Of a stretch of DNA of 64,000 bases, positions 35,223 to 42,765 are shown piece after piece. The DNA lies in the NCBI GenBank assembly GCA_018268755.1, contig JAFDVW010000019.1, positions 150,348-214,347 of the forward strand, given 5' to 3'. The notes beneath the pieces were generated by a model. The model ran no database searches. It had not been told where the DNA came from and saw only the letters and a program-made list of their open reading frames with translations. The stretch is from Acidobacteriota bacterium (GTDB lineage: Bacteria; Acidobacteriota; Terriglobia; Terriglobales; Acidobacteriaceae). How positions within the stretch are numbered: position 1 is the stretch's first letter; every line of letters begins with the position of its first letter. The translations under genes were made by a program, and so were the position numbers.

Positions 35223-35672
35223 ATGATTCCCCAGTTCGATGCGGAGGGCTTGCTTCCCCCGGGTCGCCACACGGCAACGTGGGAGGAGTTCCGGGCGCGG
35301 TTTAGCTCAACCGTTCGCCGGCGCCAATTGCTGGAAGGGATGCGGCGCATGCTGTTATCGCTAAAGAGGGTTGGTTGTAGGCGAGTTTTCATTGACGGGA
35401 GTTTCGTGAGTCAAAAGAGCGATCCCGGAGATTATGACGGCTGTTGGGATCGGGCCGGCATGGACCTAATCAGCCTCCTCCGACAGGATCCGGTCCTATT
35501 GGATTTCGGTCGCAAGAGATTGCGCCAGAAGATCAAGTACAGCGGAGAAATGTTTCCCGCTGACCTGATTGAGGGCAACAGCGGCAAGGCCTTCCTCGAC
35601 TTTTTCGAGCGAGATAAGGACACCGGAAAGCCAAAAGGCATTATTGAGTTAGACCTAGGGGACCTTTCATGA
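35223..35672 (+). CDS. Nucleotidyltransferase-like protein (DUF6932 type)
   Basis: The ATG at 35223 (MIPQFDAEGLLPPGRHTATW) gives 149 residues; an upstream in-frame ATG lies inside the promoter. The core RVFIDGSFVSQKSDPGDYDG (about residues 53-72) has the GS...DxD-type pattern of minimal nucleotidyltransferases, and the N-terminal LPPGRHTATWEEFRARFS is typical of this family. Members are often encoded next to HTH proteins on mobile elements and are suspected of toxin-antitoxin-like roles. The stop overlaps the start of the HTH-peptidase gene by four bases. Confidence 0.7.
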   Translation: MIPQFDAEGLLPPGRHTATWEEFRARFSSTVRRRQLLEGMRRMLLSLKRVGCRRVFIDGSFVSQKSDPGDYDGCWDRAGMDLISLLRQDPVLLDFGRKRLRQKIKYSGEMFPADLIEGNSGKAFLDFFERDKDTGKPKGIIELDLGDLS

Positions 35673-37105
35673 TCGGGAATGAACGGCAATACCGGATTAC
35701 AAGAGCTCGCGCTGAGGAATTTGATAAAGAGCTATCGGCGTTAAAGAGCGAAACCCGGCATGCAGATCCGACATGGCAAAAGATTCAGTTAGATGCCGTG
35801 TCAGCTCAATTGTCCGACCTTCGTGACGAGTTGCGGGAATACGAGGCAATTAGAAAACGCGGCGTTGAGGCTATCGAAGTTAACTCCTTCGAGGAGCTGC
35901 CGCGCGCACTAATAAAAGGCCGCATAGCAGCAGGGATTACCCAAAAAGAACTTGCCGAACGACTGGGCATGAAGGAACAGCAAATCCAAAGATACGAGGC
36001 GACCGACTACTCCTCTGCAAGCCTCGATCGAATTCGAGAAGTCATAGCCGGGCTTGATTTGCGTTTAGGGAAAGGTGTGTTGCTTCCGAAAGAACACGTT
36101 TCACTAAAAACATTGATTCGTCGAACTGGCCAACTAGGCCTTCCCCATGACTTTGTGAAACACCGACTCTTGCCTGTTGGCGGCCATCGTGACATTGAAG
36201 GTCTGAACGAAGAGGAAGAGGAGACGATCGTGCTACGAACTGCATCTCGAATAGAGCGCATTTATCAAGTTCCGACTTCGTTGCTTCTTGGAGACGGGCA
36301 GCTCGGCTTTCCTTCAGCTGTGGTCTCCGAAGCCCATTTCAAGACGCCGGGGAGAGCAGACAGAAACAAGGTGGGTGCTTATGCCGTTTACGCACACTAC
36401 CTTAGCTTGTTGCTTCTTGAATGTATGCCTCATCGATCACTAAAAGATGTACCAACTGACCCGACACGTATTTATCAAGAAGTCTTGCGCATCTCGCGCC
36501 ATTTTTCATTGGCTGCGTGTCTGGAATATGTGTGGGACCTAGGCATCCCTGTCTTGCCACTGAGAGAGAAGGGCGGATTCCATGGCGCCTGCTGGTCTCT
36601 AGGTGGACGAGGCGTTATTGCTATCAAGCAGAATACCGAGTCCGAAGGTCGGTGGATCGTGGATTTATTTCATGAACTCAAGCATATCGGAGACAGTCCA
36701 AAAGATGCGGACTCTGCTTGGATTGAAGAGTTTGATCGAAGTGGCAAAAGCGATAGTACGAACGAAGAACAAGAAGTCACTGATTTCGCTGTCGACGCTG
36801 TCCTCGGCGGTGATGCGGAAGGGCTAGCTCAAGAGTGTGCTCGGGAATCTGCAGGTCGCGTGCAACGGCTCAAGTCTGTCGTTCAAAAGGTTGCACAGCG
36901 TCACAACGTAAGACCCGATGTTCTAGCAAACTATCTTGCTCATCGTTTAGAGGAGGAAGGGCAAGACTGGTGGGGTGCTGCCCAAAACCTCCAAGAGAAT
37001 TCCATCGATCCTTGGCTAGTCGCTAGAGATTTTCTCGTGGAGAAGATTGATTGGTCGGCATTGAATCCGATGGATCTAGATTTGTTGATGCAGGCCCTCG
37101 CGTAA
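35669..37105 (+). CDS. XRE-family HTH protein fused to an ImmA/IrrE-type metallopeptidase
   Basis: The 478-residue protein has an N-terminal coiled coil (EEFDKELSALKSETRHADPT), an XRE helix-turn-helix at about 82-135 (GRIAAGITQKELAERLGMKE, QQIQRYEATDYSSASLDRIR) and a C-terminal zincin domain with HELKH at residues 335-339. ImmA/IrrE proteases cleave repressors after damage or stress. The HTH probably binds the palindrome at 35200-35219, so cleavage or partner loss would switch on the operon. It is the second gene, translationally coupled to the nucleotidyltransferase-like gene. Confidence 0.82.
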   Translation: MIGNERQYRITRARAEEFDKELSALKSETRHADPTWQKIQLDAVSAQLSDLRDELREYEAIRKRGVEAIEVNSFEELPRALIKGRIAAGITQKELAERLGMKEQQIQRYEATDYSSASLDRIREVIAGLDLRLGKGVLLPKEHVSLKTLIRRTGQLGLPHDFVKHRLLPVGGHRDIEGLNEEEEETIVLRTASRIERIYQVPTSLLLGDGQLGFPSAVVSEAHFKTPGRADRNKVGAYAVYAHYLSLLLLECMPHRSLKDVPTDPTRIYQEVLRISRHFSLAACLEYVWDLGIPVLPLREKGGFHGACWSLGGRGVIAIKQNTESEGRWIVDLFHELKHIGDSPKDADSAWIEEFDRSGKSDSTNEEQEVTDFAVDAVLGGDAEGLAQECARESAGRVQRLKSVVQKVAQRHNVRPDVLANYLAHRLEEEGQDWWGAAQNLQENSIDPWLVARDFLVEKIDWSALNPMDLDLLMQALA

Positions 37106-37114
37106 GGAGTGGCG

Positions 37115-37711
37115 ATGTCAAAAACAGCGAAGAAGAAGTTAGGACTCACATGCACTAGCACTGATTGTGAGAACGGCTTACATTGTTTTAAGCAGACGAA
37201 AAAAACTGTGGCAGGCCACATCGTCGGGGGCCGCTGTCGTGATTGCGGAGCTGATCTCGTTGATTGGCCCAGGATCACACGACGTGAATTGAGTGATGTT
37301 GAATACACGTTTCGATCTCTGAAATATGAAATGATTCGCCATCATTTTTGGCATCAAGAGCTTGATATCCGTGCGATGAACTATGCGCTAAGGAAAGGGA
37401 TCGACGGCCTTATTGTGGCAGCTGAAAAGCGGATCAGGATAACTCTACGTCCTGGCAATCCCTTTGACGGTCGCCAAACAGGCAAAAGTGGGAATCCGGT
37501 CTTATATGCTCAACATGCCTGCGCCGTGTGCTGTCGCAAATGTGTGGAGTATTGGCACGGAATCGAGCGCAACAGAGAATTGTCGGCGGACGAAGTGAAC
37601 TATTTGACGAAATTAATCATGCTTTACATTAAGGATCGTCTGCCGAATCTACCGTCAGAGGGGCAATATGTTCCTCCTATACGGCGAAGTCAGGCCATCG
37701 AAGAGTTTTGA
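37115..37711 (+). CDS. DUF4186-family protein with an extra N-terminal Cys cluster
   Basis: The ATG at 37115 (MSKTAKKKLGLTCTSTDCEN) follows AAGGAG with 5-base spacing and gives 198 residues. The C-terminal half matches DUF4186: NPFDGRQTGKSGNPVLYAQH, then ACAVCCRKCVEYWHGIERN and LTKLIMLYIKDRL. The Cys/His cluster HACAVCCRKC...WH suggests a metal site. The N-terminal 60 residues carry more cysteines (CTSTDCENGLHC; CRDCGADLVDW), like a zinc ribbon. DUF4186 has no known function. It lies nine bases downstream of the HTH-peptidase gene. Confidence 0.75.
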   Translation: MSKTAKKKLGLTCTSTDCENGLHCFKQTKKTVAGHIVGGRCRDCGADLVDWPRITRRELSDVEYTFRSLKYEMIRHHFWHQELDIRAMNYALRKGIDGLIVAAEKRIRITLRPGNPFDGRQTGKSGNPVLYAQHACAVCCRKCVEYWHGIERNRELSADEVNYLTKLIMLYIKDRLPNLPSEGQYVPPIRRSQAIEEF

Positions 37712-37799
37712 TTGTTACATTGAGTGTTTGTGAAGCAGACGTTTAGGACACTGAGTGGGCCGAACCGGGGGTAAGGCATGTTAAGGGGAGGCAAACTCG

Positions 37800-38570
37800 A
37801 TGCCGATTCTAAATCGACTGAAGATACGCGAAGGAATCAATGCCGGCGACCTTATTCTCGGTGCCTTTGTCGGAGAAGGCAATGAACCCATCGTTGAAGC
37901 GGCAAGTTACGATTTGCGTGCAGGGATTGTCCTATGGAGAGATCGCGACAATGGCGATCTCTTACATTGCCATTTCGACGAAACTCAGTCTACTCAGCCA
38001 GTCGTTACGCTGAATCCTGGCCAAATGATATTCGTGATTACGCAGGAAGAACTCAAACTCGGGCCGGGTGTATCTGGAACAGTGTATTCACGCAACAAGT
38101 TGCAAAAGGAGAATGTTTTGGCATTAAATGCGGGACATGTGGACCCCGGTTATCAGGGGCCAATCTTGATACGGCTCATAAATCTGGGCGCCCAGCCCTG
38201 GGCGATCACGATGGGGCAAGCAGTTTTTACAGTGGTCTTTCACACCGTTGATATTGACCCTAACTTTAAACCCTTCGATAGGAGGACAAAGAGCGAAACC
38301 CTCGAGGCTGCGAAGAAAACCGCATTGAGTGCATTTAGCAACCCATTTCACGACCTCTACAAAGCGGAAATTGCACGTCAGTTGCACGAGCACTATTCGA
38401 CTGCAGAAAGCAACATCCGGAGTGCCCTAAGAGAAGAATTTTTCCCAAGGAAAGAATTGACATTACTACTTCTGGAAATTGGTGCGGCCATCGTAGGGGT
38501 ATTATTTGTCCTCAGCCGAGTGCCGTGGGACAAGGTCTGGTCGTGGATTAAATGGCTGCTGCACTTGTGA
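37800..38570 (+). CDS. Membrane-anchored dCTP deaminase/dUTPase-fold protein
   Basis: The 256-residue protein starts behind GGGGAGG. Residues about 30-150 match the dCTP deaminase/dUTPase trimer fold: AASYDLRAG, phosphate-site-like GTVYSRNKLQKENVLALNAG, and HVDPGYQGPILIRLINLG. The Asp of VDPGYQG is present (D115). The position of the catalytic Glu of dCTP deaminases (usually LE before F/L-x-N-x-G) is Arg125, so deamination is doubtful and dUTPase-like hydrolysis or mere nucleotide binding is possible. After a helical linker a hydrophobic segment (TLLLLEIGAAIVGVLFVLSR, about 221-240) would anchor it in the membrane, which is unusual for this fold. First of five closely spaced genes after an 88-base gap. 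Confidence 0.75.
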   Translation: MPILNRLKIREGINAGDLILGAFVGEGNEPIVEAASYDLRAGIVLWRDRDNGDLLHCHFDETQSTQPVVTLNPGQMIFVITQEELKLGPGVSGTVYSRNKLQKENVLALNAGHVDPGYQGPILIRLINLGAQPWAITMGQAVFTVVFHTVDIDPNFKPFDRRTKSETLEAAKKTALSAFSNPFHDLYKAEIARQLHEHYSTAESNIRSALREEFFPRKELTLLLLEIGAAIVGVLFVLSRVPWDKVWSWIKWLLHL

Positions 38571-38576
38571 ACTTAC

Positions 38577-39590
38577 ATGGATCAGACTCTGAATTTGATC
38601 GACACTGACAAGTTTTCGGCGCATCTGCGCGATCGCGCGATTCAACCTGGACCGAAGCGTGTCCTGGTCACCAAATTCGGCGGCAGCCAACAGGAACAGG
38701 ATCTTACTCTGCCCCCAAATTGCGGGGGCTTTGGACGAATTCATCATTTCAAGCGAAGCCAGGAACCACCGTGGCCGGACAATCCTTTGCCCATTGCGCC
38801 CGCTGCAAGGGCCCTAGGACTAAACCAGGCAGAGGCAATTAAGGCCCAGGTATTTCAGAATGCCGTCTGTAGTTGGCGTTGCTGGTATTGTTTTGTCGAT
38901 TTCGATTTGCTGTCTGCAAATCTCCGATTTTCAGAGTTCAAAACTGCTGATGAGTTACTCGACCTGTATCTTGTCGAAACGAATCGGCCTGGACTGATAG
39001 ATCTGTCAGGCGGCCAGCCAGACCTCGTTCCCGAATGGAGCCTTTGGTTCGTTGAGGCAATCGAACGGAGGGGGATTTCTGATCTTGTGTACGTTTGGAG
39101 CGATGATAATCTCAGCAATGATTATCTGTGGAGATTTTTGTCCGCAAAAGAGATCTCCAAACTCGCTACGTGCAGTCGATATGGGCGCGTGGGATGTTTT
39201 AAGGGTTTCGATGAAATCTCCTTTTCGTTCAACACGAAGGCGAAGCCAGAACTATTTTCCCAGCAGTTTAAGTTGATGAGCCGGCTCGTCAATGCTGGAT
39301 TCGACGTTTACGGGTACGCAACCTTCACGTCGCCGGACGGGGGAATGATCCACACAAAGATGGCTGATTTTGTTGATCGATTACAGACAGAAATACACCC
39401 AAACTTTCCGTTACGGACAGTTCCACTACGGATCCTACCTTTTACGCCCACGAGGGATCGTTTGGGGACTCTTGAATCCCGTTCTCTTGGAATTCAAACG
39501 GACGCCGTGATCGCCTGGTCTGAAGAGCTGAGGAAGAGATTCTCGAACAAGGAACTGGTCCGGAACGTTACTGACCAGAATATTAGGTGA
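38577..39590 (+). CDS. Radical SAM enzyme of unknown substrate
   Basis: The 337-residue protein has the iron-sulfur motif CX3CX2C at C98, C102 and C105 (NAVCSWRCWYCFVDFDLLSA) and the typical GG-type motif LIDLSGGQPDLVPEW. A 95-residue N-terminal extension (VLVTKFGGSQQEQDLTLPPN, FGRIHHFKRSQEPPWPDNPL) is outside the core. No C-terminal SPASM-type cysteine cluster is seen. The reaction is unknown. Six bases from the preceding gene and nine from the next, so it acts with the dUTPase-fold and methyltransferase-like proteins. Confidence 0.82.
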   Translation: MDQTLNLIDTDKFSAHLRDRAIQPGPKRVLVTKFGGSQQEQDLTLPPNCGGFGRIHHFKRSQEPPWPDNPLPIAPAARALGLNQAEAIKAQVFQNAVCSWRCWYCFVDFDLLSANLRFSEFKTADELLDLYLVETNRPGLIDLSGGQPDLVPEWSLWFVEAIERRGISDLVYVWSDDNLSNDYLWRFLSAKEISKLATCSRYGRVGCFKGFDEISFSFNTKAKPELFSQQFKLMSRLVNAGFDVYGYATFTSPDGGMIHTKMADFVDRLQTEIHPNFPLRTVPLRILPFTPTRDRLGTLESRSLGIQTDAVIAWSEELRKRFSNKELVRNVTDQNIR

Positions 39591-39599
39591 GGAAACGCA

Positions 39600-40841
39600 G
39601 TGAGTGAGCATCCGCCAACCGATCGGGAGTACCAGCAGAAACTTGAGGTCAAACTCTTGCAAGTGCTGCATCACGGCCCAGCTACATTCCATTGTCTTGT
39701 TATGAAAGCCGAAGGAGCATACCCAACCGATGTGGCATTAGCGATCCAAGGGTTAGAGATGAAAGGGGCGATCGTAAAGTGCGCTCATGAATTATGGCGT
39801 GCCACTGGATCAGAGTCCGTTTTAGTCGCTACGGAATCTGTTGAAAATCAGTTAGAGCCTGACGATTCCTATTTTCCAGAGCCCCACCCGTTGGATTTTG
39901 ATTGGCGATTTTCAGGAAAAACACTCGATTTCTTGTATCAACAGTTGAAGGGGGACTCTCTTTCGGATGTCGCGATCCTAGGTGCTCCTACTTTGTTCAA
40001 ATTCTTGCGTGACAGAGCATTGAATGCACACCTATTTGATCGAAACGACCAGATCACCGGGTACTTAACCCGCGCAGGTTATCAGTCGGTGACATGCTGC
40101 GACCTTTTCAGGTTCGTTGGAAAGAAGCAGTTTGCGTCTGTCGTAGCAGATCCTCCTTGGTATTTGGACTATTACCGGGCTTTTATCGAGGCTGCGCGAG
40201 GTCTTCTCGTACCAAACGGCAAACTGTTTCTGAGTGTCTTGCCGAGGTTGACTCGTCCTTCTGCCGAGTCGGATCAATCTGAAATCCTTTGTTTTGCAAA
40301 TGAGCGGGGCTTCGATCTGATTTGTGCGGAGCGGTCTGCGTTGCGGTATCTCTCTCCTCCATTCGAAAAAGAGGCCCTGAAGAGCGAGAATTTGACGATT
40401 TCCTCTTGGAGATCAGGTGACCTTTACACGTTTTCCTTGTCTGATCGAACCGTTCCCGAGCATCGAATTGATCAACTGGAAGAAGATGAGTTGTGGCACA
40501 CGTGGAGCATAGGGCGTACCGTAGTTAAAGTAAAGTGGGATGGGTCGCATGGTCACGAAGCGTTTGAAGTTCGGAGTGTGGGTAGAAACAGCGAAATGCG
40601 ATATCGGTCCGTCTCTCGCCGGTCTCCTCTTAGGTCTGAGATTAACATCTGGACCTCGAGAAACATTGCGTTGCGTACATCAAGGCCAGACGTTGTTTCC
40701 GAGGCTCTTCAACTTGTTTCGGAAGGATACGGTAGTAAGGCGGCATCGGTCGCCTTGGCGCAGGCAGAACAACTTGAATCTGCACAAGCTCGACGACTAG
40801 AAGAATTCTTGGACGCCTTAATCAATGAATCGACGATCTAA
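39600..40841 (+). CDS. DPPW-motif methyltransferase or BpsA-like aminopropyltransferase-fold protein
   Basis: The GTG at 39600 follows GTGAGGAAACGC and gives 413 residues. Residues 15-75 look like a winged helix (LLQVLHHGPATFHCLVMKAE). A Rossmann-like part follows: DFDWRFSGKTLDFL, VAILGAPTLFKFLRDRAL, AHLFDRNDQITGYLTRAGY and the catalytic-type VVADPPWYLDYYRAFIEAAR (DPPW at 184-187). DPPW is the motif IV of MT-A70 and other amino-methylating enzymes. The winged helix plus FSGK...LG...D-N...DPPW order also recalls branched polyamine synthase BpsA (DUF43). The glycine-rich SAM loop is weak (LGAPT). The last 150 residues are unassigned. Substrate unknown. Confidence 0.65.
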   Translation: MSEHPPTDREYQQKLEVKLLQVLHHGPATFHCLVMKAEGAYPTDVALAIQGLEMKGAIVKCAHELWRATGSESVLVATESVENQLEPDDSYFPEPHPLDFDWRFSGKTLDFLYQQLKGDSLSDVAILGAPTLFKFLRDRALNAHLFDRNDQITGYLTRAGYQSVTCCDLFRFVGKKQFASVVADPPWYLDYYRAFIEAARGLLVPNGKLFLSVLPRLTRPSAESDQSEILCFANERGFDLICAERSALRYLSPPFEKEALKSENLTISSWRSGDLYTFSLSDRTVPEHRIDQLEEDELWHTWSIGRTVVKVKWDGSHGHEAFEVRSVGRNSEMRYRSVSRRSPLRSEINIWTSRNIALRTSRPDVVSEALQLVSEGYGSKAASVALAQAEQLESAQARRLEEFLDALINESTI

Positions 40842-41370
40842 AAACTACACGGCCAAAGCCGATTCGTGGGCCGACCTTGTTGTACGGCATCTTCGAGATA
40901 GCGTGGTTGGAACCACTTTGTCCGCACCGCTTGATAGCATTCTCAGCGAAACGATTGAAAATAGCATCCACTTGGCCGTCTTCATTGAGCCATATCTCAC
41001 GTTTGTGCTTGACGGCAAGAAAACGATCGACTCGAGATTCAGCGTCAATCGCCACCCCCCATTCGAACAGGTCAGAAAAGGAGACTTGCTCGTTCTCAAA
41101 CAATCAAGTGGGCCTGTCTGTGGCGTTTGCCGTGTTTCGAATGCTTGGTATTACCGTCTTGATCCAAAGAGCTGGTCGGAGATTGAGCGATATGCGGCCG
41201 CCCTGTGCATGGACGATTCGGAGTTCTGGAAGAAAAAGCGTGATGCTTCATTTGCAACCCTAATTCGGCTTGAAAATGTGGTCAGAATTCCGGAGATCGC
41301 CGTGAACAAGCTTGATCCGAGAGGTTGGGTTGTTTTGAAAGATGCAAAACAACAGCGTTCGCTAATTTGA
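40825..41370 (+). CDS. ASCH-domain protein
   Basis: The 181-residue protein overlaps the previous gene by 17 bases. Residues about 48-165 match ASCH: AVFIEPYLTFVLDGKKTIDS, FEQVRKGDLLVLKQSSGPVC and RVSNAWYYRLDPKSWSEIER. ASCH domains are PUA-like folds that bind RNA or modified nucleosides; some hydrolyse N4-acetylcytidine. Placed beside a radical SAM enzyme and a methyltransferase-like protein, it may recognise a modified base. The true start could be further in, near residue 45. Confidence 0.78.
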   Translation: MNRRSKNYTAKADSWADLVVRHLRDSVVGTTLSAPLDSILSETIENSIHLAVFIEPYLTFVLDGKKTIDSRFSVNRHPPFEQVRKGDLLVLKQSSGPVCGVCRVSNAWYYRLDPKSWSEIERYAAALCMDDSEFWKKKRDASFATLIRLENVVRIPEIAVNKLDPRGWVVLKDAKQQRSLI

Positions 41371-41376
41371 ATACAA

Positions 41377-41907
41377 ATGAACTGTGTGATCACTTTCTCT
41401 GGATTCAATAAATCCGGCAAAACTTCTCTTGCGCGGCTGTTAGCGCAGGAACAAAAGGTCGCGTTCGCGAGTTTCGGCGATTTCGTCCGCAAAGAAGCCC
41501 ATCGACGCGGATTCTCAGACCCGTCACGAAAGCAACTCCAAGATATCGGCCAGGCATTAGCTGAAACAAATATGAAGGGCTTTTGTCTGGCCGTTCTCGA
41601 AGATGCGGGATTCGTGTGGGGCAACGGGATTATCGTGGATGGTATTCGCCATTTGTCTGCAATCGAAATGCTCCGTGACGTAATTCCACACCAGCCCTTA
41701 AAACTTGTGTACGTGACTGCTTCGATTGAAGAGCGAATCTCCAGGAGTTCGCTCAGTCGTTCCGAAGTAGTAGCAGTAGATTCCCACATCGTGGAGTCTG
41801 ATAATGAGGCCCTTTCACGTGCTGCCGATTTTGTTCTGCAGGCATCAGGCTCGCTTGAGGAAAGTTTTTTGACATTGCGAAAGTGGGTATTGGAGAATTG
41901 TTCTTAG
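41377..41907 (+). CDS. P-loop nucleoside/nucleotide kinase-like protein
   Basis: The 176-residue protein has Walker A FSGFNKSGKTSLARLL at its N-terminus, an LID-like and acceptor region (ASFGDFVRKEAHRRGFSDPS) and the strand-end IIVDGIRHLSAIEML. Size and layout fit small-molecule kinases of the adenylate/dephospho-CoA/thymidylate kinase group. No closer assignment is possible. It is the last gene of the operon, six bases after the ASCH gene, and could phosphorylate a modified nucleotide. Confidence 0.72.
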   Translation: MNCVITFSGFNKSGKTSLARLLAQEQKVAFASFGDFVRKEAHRRGFSDPSRKQLQDIGQALAETNMKGFCLAVLEDAGFVWGNGIIVDGIRHLSAIEMLRDVIPHQPLKLVYVTASIEERISRSSLSRSEVVAVDSHIVESDNEALSRAADFVLQASGSLEESFLTLRKWVLENCS

Positions 41908-41960
41908 AGGCCTTGCGTCAAAGCTGATAAGTGAACTGAAGAGTCTGATTTGAAATTCGA

Positions 41961-42284
41961 TCAGAGTTGAAAGAGCGCACGCAAGACGCGCATTGCTTGT
42001 TGAAGCTGTTCGATCTCCCTACTCGCAAGCAATTCGTGAAGTTTAGATCGAAGTGCGATTGCGTCGTTTTCTTCTCCTTCGAAGTCGAAAAAAGCAGACG
42101 GCGAGACTTTAAGAGCTCTCGCTAAACGCTGGATGACGTCGATGGACGGCCACTTCTCTCCTCGTTCAATCTCCCCTAAATAATTGGCATTAATGTCGGC
42201 ATTTTCTGCCGCACGTTCACGTGAAACATCGGCTGCTTCCCGGAGGGAACGTATTCTGCTTCCGAAAAGTGCCTGCTCATCCAT
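41961..42284 (-). CDS. XRE-family transcriptional regulator
   Basis: The 107-residue protein has a clear helix-turn-helix at about 8-65 (FGSRIRSLREAADVSRERAA, NANYLGEIERGEKWPSIDVI, LARALKVSPSAFFDFEG) and a helical C-terminus for dimerisation. It is convergent with the kinase gene. Palindromes just upstream (42313-42393) are candidate binding sites. Confidence 0.87.
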   Translation of the reverse strand: MDEQALFGSRIRSLREAADVSRERAAENADINANYLGEIERGEKWPSIDVIQRLARALKVSPSAFFDFEGEENDAIALRSKLHELLASREIEQLQQAMRVLRALFQL

Positions 42285-42312
42285 AGTACGTCCTTCACGT
42301 TACAGACGATCT

Positions 42313-42393
42313 ATGTGTCGGAACACATGCCAATAGCCCATAAATGGCTTGACTGTGACAGCTATTAGCGTTATTGTCGGCAACGACCGACAA
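42313..42393. promoter_or_regulatory. Two palindromes and a promoter-like sequence between XRE genes
   Basis: ATGTGT-CGGA-ACACAT lies at 42313-42328 and TTGTCGG-CAACGA-CCGACAA at 42374-42393. A plus-strand promoter-like TTGACT (42349-42354), 17-base spacer, TATTGT (42372-42377) ends in the second palindrome. The -10 context CGTTATTGT is the same as in the promoter at 35186. The palindromes are probably operators for the XRE gene starting at 42284. No plus-strand gene is convincing downstream, so the promoter may be spurious or drive an antisense RNA. Confidence 0.45.
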
Positions 42394-42394
42394 G

Positions 42395-42676
42395 CTAATC
42401 CTCGTCGGTCGGAAGGACAAAGTACCGTGATTCTGTTGTTCGTCGGATCAAATTTGTCGCTGGAACTTCAAGGCCGGCAGCGATTCGATAGATTGTTCGC
42501 AAACTGGGACACTGGAGTCCGCGCTCCAGATCGCTAATGAAGGTTCGATCAAGTCCGGTCTTCACATGCAGTTTCATTTGCGAGACACCGAGTTCTTCTC
42601 GAATCGCACGCAAGACTTCCCCAAACGCCCTTTCCACACCTGAGCGAGGTTGAATTTGTTTGCGACGTTTGACCAT
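42395..42676 (-). CDS. XRE-family transcriptional regulator
   Basis: The 93-residue protein has a helix-turn-helix at about 14-75 (AFGEVLRAIREELGVSQMKL, TGLDRTFISDLERGLQCPSL, IYRIAAGLEVPATNLIRR). The flanking gaps hold TGTCGG/CCGACA motifs (42374-42393 downstream; also at about 42689 and 42736 upstream). It is divergent from the ECF sigma gene at 42766 and might link the lasso locus to the element's own regulation. Confidence 0.85.
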   Translation of the reverse strand: MVKRRKQIQPRSGVERAFGEVLRAIREELGVSQMKLHVKTGLDRTFISDLERGLQCPSLRTIYRIAAGLEVPATNLIRRTTESRYFVLPTDED

Positions 42677-42765
42677 CCAGGATTACATCGTGCGCCGTTG
42701 TCGGCAGTAGGCCAACGGGCAGTTACCGACACTCGTAAATCAAATTACGTAAGGGCGGGGATGGC

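Noticed and set aside
39600..40841. Reading the DPPW protein as part of a restriction-modification system
   Set aside because: No restriction endonuclease or specificity subunit is nearby, and the SAM loop is weak.
42349..42537. 62-codon plus-strand ORF after the promoter-like sequence
   Set aside because: It lies antisense to a clear XRE gene and lacks conserved features; its ATG is inside the promoter itself.
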